This document shows positions 5,587 through 9,551 of a stretch of 9,551 nt of DNA, in pieces (position 1 is the stretch's first letter; each line of letters starts with the position of its first letter). A model generated the notes under the pieces. That model saw nothing but the letters and a program-made list of their open reading frames with translations. It did no database searches and was not told the DNA's origin. Location of the stretch: positions 1 through 9,551 of the forward strand of contig QIEW01000404.1 in the NCBI GenBank assembly GCA_003230535.1, read 5' to 3'. Source of the DNA: a bacterium (lineage in GTDB: Bacteria; SZUA-182; SZUA-191). The position numbers were made by a program, and so were the translations under genes.

Positions 5587-6957
5587 ATGGCTGAGAAAAA
5601 TACTAGAGAAAGGGTATCGGAAGAGAGAAATGCTACAGCAAAGGTATCGGAATTGGAATGCTGTCCGGAACTCAGGCAGCAACCCGTATGTGACACACTA
5701 AACTTTCGCTATCGCTTGCCTTTCAGGCCGCAAGTTGGTGGCAATAAGGAATCCGTTCAGGTTGAAGTTGTGCTCCATTTCCAAATCGAACGTTGTTCCG
5801 GCCCGCTCGTGATAGGGGATCCAATCTATTCTACGACACTCTTGCCTGGCGAGCAGGTACGGATTTTCTCGAGCGATCGCCACACACGCTGGTCTTACGA
5901 TAGCGAGTCGAAACTGTCCTATCGTCACGAAACAACATCAGAGGAATCATTCTATACCTGGGGAATGGCAAAGGCGATGAGTGATCTGACAATCAACGAA
6001 AGTGGATCCTCTTCCTCCACCTATGAGGAATCCTGGGCCGAAGGAGGGGGAGGAGCGAGTATCAACCTTTTTGGGATCTTCAGTATTGGCGGCGGCGGCG
6101 GCGGCGGCAGCTACGATGCAGAGTCAACCCATGAGTTTAGCCGCAGCTTATCCCGACATGCCGAATCTGCGTCAATGTACGTTGCGGCCGGTGTACGCGC
6201 AAAAAGCGCGACCGCTGTCGGAGAAGTAGAACGGAGAACGCATGCGGAGGGTGAGTCCGAAGCACATTACGAATCTTCATCACGGACTTATCGTAACCCC
6301 AATAAATGCAGTGCGATAACATATCTGTTCCGCAAGATTAACAAGCTTCAGATAATTCGCTTCAAGCTTGTAGCGATCGAGCGGCGGATTGAGGATCCAG
6401 CATCTCCGACGGGCGCTTACCAACGGCCATCTCTTGATACAACCGGCCGGGTCATGGTAGTGCCGCAATCTATCCTAGCCACAAGCAAAAACCGTCTTGA
6501 GGTCGAACAAATAGCCCGCACCAGTGCCGCAGAGCGCCGACAAGCGGAGATGTCTCCATTAGGACTTGCCCAAGGGGCTTTCCTCTACCATGCCGCTGTA
6601 ATAGCTCGCGAGCCAATAAATCCCGGACTCCGCAAAGCAGCGCTTGCAGCAGTGGATAGAGATCTCGCGGCGGCTGGTATACTTAATGAGAAGACTGGAA
6701 AACCTACCGAGAGAATCGTGGCGGAGCTATCCTGGGAAAGGGAGGAAGTCATTCCGACCCCCGGAGTTATCGTAAAGGGATGTTTGGATAATTGCCAGAC
6801 TTGTGAGCCCGCGCTTGAGAAGGAAATATGGTTGGATCTCGAACGTAAGCGTCTCGAAAACGAAATGCTCCAGCGTCAAATCGAACTGCTGGATAAAGCG
6901 CAGGAATATCGCTGTTGTCCGGTAGGAAGCGAGGAAGAGGAAACAGAAGAGCCATAG
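5587..6957 (+). CDS. Uncharacterised 456-aa cysteine-containing protein
   Basis: The ATG at 5587 lies 7 bases after a perfect AGGAGGT. I do not recognise the family. There is no signal peptide and no long membrane helix. Residues 55-100 read like a beta-rich domain (VQVEVVLHFQIE, then IGDPIYSTTLLPGEQVRIF). Residues 100-235 are rich in Ser, Thr, Glu and aromatic residues and surround a hydrophobic and glycine stretch, INLFGIFSIGGGGGGG (159-174). This polar-hydrophobic-polar layout could be an amphipathic hairpin. YRNPNKCSAITYLF (235-248) looks like a motif. Residues 300-375 look helical and 409-440 charged coiled coil, and the tail is acidic. Ten cysteines cluster at 25-35, at 399-406 (C-x3-C-x2-C) and at 443-444, suggesting disulfides or metal binding near both ends. 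Its promoter lies about 360 bp upstream, and a structured element follows the stop. It looks monocistronic. Function unknown. Confidence 0.85.
   Translation: MAEKNTRERVSEERNATAKVSELECCPELRQQPVCDTLNFRYRLPFRPQVGGNKESVQVEVVLHFQIERCSGPLVIGDPIYSTTLLPGEQVRIFSSDRHTRWSYDSESKLSYRHETTSEESFYTWGMAKAMSDLTINESGSSSSTYEESWAEGGGGASINLFGIFSIGGGGGGGSYDAESTHEFSRSLSRHAESASMYVAAGVRAKSATAVGEVERRTHAEGESEAHYESSSRTYRNPNKCSAITYLFRKINKLQIIRFKLVAIERRIEDPASPTGAYQRPSLDTTGRVMVVPQSILATSKNRLEVEQIARTSAAERRQAEMSPLGLAQGAFLYHAAVIAREPINPGLRKAALAAVDRDLAAAGILNEKTGKPTERIVAELSWEREEVIPTPGVIVKGCLDNCQTCEPALEKEIWLDLERKRLENEMLQRQIELLDKAQEYRCCPVGSEEEETEEP
6088..6108 (+). repeat. GGC trinucleotide tract, seven copies, inside the 456-codon gene
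   Basis: Seven perfect GGC units encode the glycine run at residues 168-174. A neighbouring glycine run at 153-156 uses other glycine codons (GGA, GGG), so the GGC tract is a true microsatellite and not only a composition effect. Slippage would change the linker length in steps of one residue without breaking the frame. Confidence 0.75.
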
Positions 6958-6968
6958 GATGACCGGCG

Positions 6969-7046
6969 TGTCTATTAATGGGTTATGGTACGGGCCATCG
7001 ACCACTTAATTCGAGGCGGGAGGCGGCCCGTTCCCCCATATAGACA
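6969..7046 (+). other. Long interrupted stem just after the 456-codon gene
   Basis: Three nested stems pair in register: TGTCTAT (6969-6975) with ATAGACA (7040-7046), ATGGG (6978-6982) with CCCAT (7035-7039), and ACGGGCC (6990-6996) with GGCCCGT (7025-7031). They enclose a 28-nt loop. The structure begins 11 bases past the stop codon and would form in the transcript of that gene. No T run follows, so a simple intrinsic terminator is unlikely. It could be a 3' stabilising structure, a small RNA, or a single-copy relic of an inverted repeat element. Confidence 0.5.
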
Positions 7047-7121
7047 AATCAGAAGGGTGCATATTAGGGATTTAGAACATTTTAAAGTACGCGTTTGTGG
7101 TTTTTTTGTGCTTTTTTTTGT

Positions 7122-7147
7122 GCAGTCAGGTCCTCAGACCTGACTGC
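7122..7147. repeat. Perfect 11-bp hairpin, loop CTCA/TGAG
   Basis: GCAGTCAGGTC (7122-7132) pairs with GACCTGACTGC (7137-7147) around the loop CTCA, which is TGAG on the other strand, the same loop as the hairpin at 638-661. It lies after T-rich tracts (7101-7119) and is followed by GGTTTT. It belongs to the same hairpin family as the cluster at 488-661. Confidence 0.8.
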
Positions 7148-7149
7148 GG

Positions 7150-7192
7150 TTTTAGGAGGTGTCAGATTTCCTGAATCTGACACCTCCTAAAA
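7150..7192. repeat. Perfect 19-bp hairpin, loop TCCTG/CAGGA
   Basis: The 7150-7168 arm and 7174-7192 arm are perfect reverse complements over 19 bp with a five-base loop. On the minus strand the loop is CAGGA, close to CAGAA in the hairpin at 604-628; the inner pairs differ by matched changes (AGATT/AATCT here, AGGTT/AACCT there). It is the longest perfect stem in the window and follows the 7122-7147 hairpin by two bases. As transcribed it would be very stable, but no terminator T run follows on either strand. Confidence 0.85.
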
Positions 7193-7481
7193 AAGATTAC
7201 TTTTCATCCTAAAACGGTATATTGAATATTTCCAAGTCCCTTACATATTTATACATATTCATGGAAGAAGCTTATTACATGAAAAAGCTTGGAAAGACTC
7301 CGTGACAGTGTTTCAAGAACTGCTGTCATTTTCGGCTTTACCCTCACTTCCAACGGCTTATGACATACTTGATTACTAGCTTAGGTCAATGTTATCTGCA
7401 TCAACAACGGAAAATGTCGGCCTCTTAACACGTCTGTTGGCTTATTATCGGCTTTGCCGGCTTACTAAAAAACCAAATAAT
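7193..7481. other. Intergenic stretch between the hairpins and the small-gene pair
   Basis: No supported gene was found on either strand. A small imperfect hairpin with GACAG and CTGTC arms lies at 7304-7327. A short CGGC/GCCG stem lies near 7449-7459, just past the stop of the minus-strand gene, but without a T run. Nothing else is visible. Confidence 0.4.
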
Positions 7482-7751
7482 TCACCTTCCATTAATTAAA
7501 CGAAAATAACGATTATAATAACGATTTCCAACAATAGTATGACTATCATTTATATTAACTAATCGGGTTCTATTTTGAGGCGAAAAATAATATTGTGTTC
7601 CGGTAAATGTTCCATGAACTGTTAATGAATTATTACCCACATAAGTTACACGAACCTTTTGGGGAGATATCTCCTTTTCCGCTTTGTTTGCTATGCCTCT
7701 AGTTTTTGGAATCGTAGTCACTTTGGCTCTCTTCTGTCCGCAACAACCCAT
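7482..7751 (-). CDS. Small MGCCGQ-type protein of unknown function
   Basis: Two in-frame ATG codons occur at 7757 and 7751. The second is preferred because the GGGGAG site then lies 7 bases upstream, against 1-2 bases for the first. The 89-residue product begins MGCCGQKRAK and continues with a basic linker. It then has a probable small beta domain (VRVTYVGNNSLTVHG, GTQYYFSP, RLVNINDSHTIVG). I recall small proteins starting MGCCGQ from prophage or phage-like settings, but this is memory and not a search. Its start lies 53 bases inside the end of the DUF1360 gene, so translation is probably coupled. The gene is AT-rich compared with the genes at 923-4237. Confidence 0.7.
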   Translation of the reverse strand: MGCCGQKRAKVTTIPKTRGIANKAEKEISPQKVRVTYVGNNSLTVHGTFTGTQYYFSPQNRTRLVNINDSHTIVGNRYYNRYFRLINGR

Positions 7752-8058
7752 CCTCATTCTCCCCTTGCTCTATTATTAACGGTTCACTGATTAATTCATT
7801 TATTAAGATAGCAGCTCCTGAAATAGCTAACCATAAAACAATTCTTTCAATAATATTCCCCTCAATAAAAAAAACAAAAGGAATTGCTGTCCAAAGACTT
7901 GTACATTTGAAACAATCCATCATCTGTCCCAAAACTCCGTCTTCTGATTTTTGCCGTAACTTGACTATCACATCCCATGGGCCATCCTCTTTATTAATTA
8001 AATGGGTTATTCTCCAAGTACCTAAAACAGCTAAAATAAATCTAAACCAGATAGACAT
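7699..8058 (-). CDS. DUF1360 family membrane protein
   Basis: The 119-residue product has the DUF1360 pattern: an N-terminal hydrophobic helix with GTWRITHLI (13-21), then EDGPWDVIVKLR (24-35), a Cys pair CFKC (49-52), and a second hydrophobic block at about 58-88. Members of this family are small membrane proteins found in Bacillus relatives (YngL type) and in phages; the biochemical role is not known. The start at 8058 has no good ribosome binding site, the nearest purine run (AGGTG) being about 14 bases away, but the N-terminus fits the family. The acidic tail after residue 98 is encoded where the next gene overlaps. The two genes form a small, AT-rich unit. Confidence 0.8.
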   Translation of the reverse strand: MSIWFRFILAVLGTWRITHLINKEDGPWDVIVKLRQKSEDGVLGQMMDCFKCTSLWTAIPFVFFIEGNIIERIVLWLAISGAAILINELISEPLIIEQGENEDGLLRTEESQSDYDSKN

Positions 8059-8462
8059 TAGTCAGGGAAATTACACCTATATCTAAATATAAAAAATCTA
8101 TTTTATATAAAGTTTACATAAAGCAAGGCAGGTTAACTAATATGATTATAAGGAATTCATTAGTAGTGTCAAGCAGATTCTACAAATTTAAGGTTTTGAC
8201 AGCACATTACCACAAAGCCACCTACCATGATATATTTTTTAAAAAAGAAAAAAGAGCTGGCGTAAACGCTTCCCTAACAATGTCCCCTTTATTGGCATGT
8301 TACTATATCCCAAAATTCCACACTGATGGTATTAGACATAATGTCCTCAAGGAAGAGAAAAGGAACATAAATCATCTTTATCTTACGGCCAGCCATACTT
8401 TAACGGAATCATATAACTCACCTTACGCAAGGATAAACGATCTACCAAAAAGCCCAGAATAA
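8059..8462. other. AT-rich intergenic stretch
   Basis: The stretch at 8071-8125 is very AT-rich and probably contains the promoter of the minus-strand DUF1360 unit, though no -35/-10 pair stands out. A 106-codon plus-strand frame at 8142-8462 has only a weak AAGGCAGG upstream, no recognisable domain, and a stop that abuts the TIR element. It is not called as a gene. Confidence 0.4.
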
Positions 8463-8564
8463 TTAACCACAGAGGACACAAAGAGCACAGAGGCGAAAAC
8501 AATTCTTTTTCAATGAATTCTAAAATTATTAAATCTCTGTGACCTCTGCGTTCTCGGTGGTTAA
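8463..8564. repeat. 102-bp palindromic element with 30-bp terminal inverted repeats
   Basis: The left arm 8463-8492 begins TTAACCACAGAGG. The right arm 8535-8564, read in reverse complement, begins TTAACCACCGAGA. The arms match at 24 of 30 positions and enclose a 42-bp AT-rich centre. Repeats with ACCACAGAGG/CCTCTGTGGT ends are, as I recall, scattered in the intergenic regions of many anaerobes. No coding capacity. Probably a MITE or similar small element. Confidence 0.75.
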
Positions 8565-8650
8565 AATCCTTTTTTACGGGCAGGATTATAGGTTTGCGTA
8601 ACATGACTTATATAAGACTGCTTGTTATGTGGAACAGTTGAAAGCGGTTA

Positions 8651-8678
8651 TTAAGAAACTAAATCACCTGCTTATAAT
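8651..8678 (+). promoter_or_regulatory. Candidate promoter for pgl
   Basis: A perfect TATAAT lies at 8673-8678, with TTAAGA (8651-8656) 16 bases before it as a fair -35. Transcription from about 8685 would put the whole repeat at 8691-8853 into the leader of the downstream gene. Confidence 0.4.
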
Positions 8679-8690
8679 ACATGAGCATTT

Positions 8691-8853
8691 TAACCCGGAT
8701 TATTCATAAATCCACGGTAAACATTGACAATGCTATTTGAATACAGCTACTTATAAAATAACGGTCAAAAAACAAAATGGCTTATACAAATCACCGAAAA
8801 CTCCCGCTATGGAAGCGACCAGCGGAAGCGTGTTTATAGAATTATTCGGGTTA
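8691..8853 (+). repeat. Leader repeat, copy B (MITE-like)
   Basis: This is the partner of 5311-5479. Its ends are better preserved: TAACCCGGATTATTCATAAA on the left, and from the right TAACCCGAATAATTC followed by TATAAA, an inverted repeat of about 20 bp. It contains a local GGAAGCG duplication (8812-8818, 8824-8830). Copy B ends 27 bases before the pgl start, in the same orientation to its downstream gene as copy A. Confidence 0.8.
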
Positions 8854-8880
8854 TGGATTAAACGGGTTAAGGGAAATTAA

Positions 8881-9551
8881 ATGGTTCAGTACAACAGGGT
8901 ATTTGTGCTTGAAACGCCTGAAGATGCGGCCGCTTTTGCCATGGGTAGGTGGATTGAGATATCGGGGCAATCTATAGAAAAAAGAGGGCGCTTTACCGCC
9001 GCCCTTTCAGGGGGTAAAACCCCTGCTGATTTTTATCGGAAACTGGGCGGCCGGCAAAATTTATCATGGGATAGAACGCATCTCTTTATAGTAGACGAGC
9101 GGTATGTGCCGGTCGAGCATGAAGACAGCAATTTCCGTATGATAAAAGAAAGTCTCCTCCGGAGCGTCAATCTACCTGAAAGAAATATTCATGCCATTCC
9201 AACGGAAGAAGGCACACCGGAAATTTCAGCTAAAAAATACGAAAAAAACATAAAAGATTTTTTTGAATTACCTAAAGGAGCATGGCCTTCCTTTGACTTG
9301 ATAATGTTGGGGATAGGGGAAGACGGACATACGGCTTCCCTATTTCCGGCGGCGCCGGCCCTCTCAGAGGCAAGGCGCCTGGCTGTGGCGGTTGGCGGCG
9401 GTAAGGTGAAACATCACCGGATAAGCATTACCTTGCCGGTAATCAACAGCGCAAAAAATGTAATATTTTTAGTCACAGGTGAAAATAAAGCCCACGTTGT
9501 AAAAGAAATAATAGAAGATAATAATACCCAGTTGCCGGCTTCCTTAGTTAA
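8881..9551 (+). CDS. pgl: 6-phosphogluconolactonase (DevB/Pgl family), partial at the right edge
   Basis: The ATG at 8881 follows AAGGGA by about 7 bases, and 223 codons are open to the window edge. The family marks are clear: ALSGGKTP (41-48), IVDERYVP (70-77), SNFRM (83-87), LGIGEDGHTASLFP (143-156), R180 followed by ITLPVIN, and FLVTGENKAHVV (196-207). Pgl is a soluble cytoplasmic enzyme that hydrolyses 6-phosphoglucono-delta-lactone to 6-phosphogluconate, the second step of the oxidative pentose phosphate pathway. Usual length is about 230-260 residues, so only the last few per cent is missing. Its neighbours in this window belong to other pathways; zwf or gnd partners, if linked, would lie to the right. 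Confidence 0.95.
   Translation, partial: MVQYNRVFVLETPEDAAAFAMGRWIEISGQSIEKRGRFTAALSGGKTPADFYRKLGGRQNLSWDRTHLFIVDERYVPVEHEDSNFRMIKESLLRSVNLPERNIHAIPTEEGTPEISAKKYEKNIKDFFELPKGAWPSFDLIMLGIGEDGHTASLFPAAPALSEARRLAVAVGGGKVKHHRISITLPVINSAKNVIFLVTGENKAHVVKEIIEDNNTQLPASLV

Noticed and set aside
7122-7192. The two hairpins as a bidirectional terminator or CRISPR-like array
   Set aside because: They lack T runs directly after the stems, and there are no repeated units with regular spacers. They fit the dispersed palindrome family instead.
8142-8462. 106-codon plus-strand frame
   Set aside because: There is only a weak ribosome binding site, no domain, an odd composition, and an end that abuts a repeat element; coding is not supported.

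Overview
The window looks like a piece of a mid-GC anaerobic bacterial chromosome with many dispersed palindromes and decayed mobile DNA. Strong AGGAGG-type ribosome binding sites, an NSS-type sodium symporter, an LtaS-like sulfatase, an ISL3 relic and TIR-bounded intergenic repeats would suit a Desulfobacterota, Nitrospirota or clostridial-type anaerobe. No single feature fixes the phylum, so this is low-confidence inference.

Layout. (1) Bases 1-175, minus strand: the N-terminus of a neurotransmitter:sodium symporter family transporter, running off the left edge, with a leader that holds an extended -10 promoter and an early intrinsic terminator. (2) Bases about 420-920: no gene, but a dense set of perfect hairpins and an imperfect inverted repeat. 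(3) Bases 923-4237, minus strand: a two-gene operon. A membrane-anchored metallophosphoesterase is followed 35 bp later by an LtaS-like membrane sulfatase that is split by a single-base frameshift near 1577. Both act on phosphoryl or phosphoglycerol-type groups at the membrane, so a shared role in surface polymer or lipid modification is plausible. (4) Bases 4375-4889: a multiply frameshifted C-terminal relic of an ISL3 family transposase.

(5) Bases 5190-7046, plus strand: a candidate promoter, a 169-bp repeat (copy A) in the leader, and a 456-codon gene of unknown function with a perfect Shine-Dalgarno. It is followed by a long interrupted stem. (6) Bases 7120-7192: two more perfect hairpins of the same kind as at 488-661. 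(7) Bases 7482-8058, minus strand: an AT-rich pair of overlapping small genes, a DUF1360 membrane protein and an 89-aa protein starting MGCCGQ, which look like phage-type or transferred cargo. (8) Bases 8463-8564: a 102-bp TIR element. (9) Bases 8691-8853: copy B of the 169-bp repeat, placed just before pgl (6-phosphogluconolactonase, 8881 to the right edge).

The signals most worth a second look are: the palindrome family, with stems that vary by compensatory changes around two fixed loops; the 93%-identical leader element placed in the same orientation before two unrelated genes; the uncharacterised 456-aa protein; and the split sulfatase, which keeps all its catalytic residues across the frameshift.
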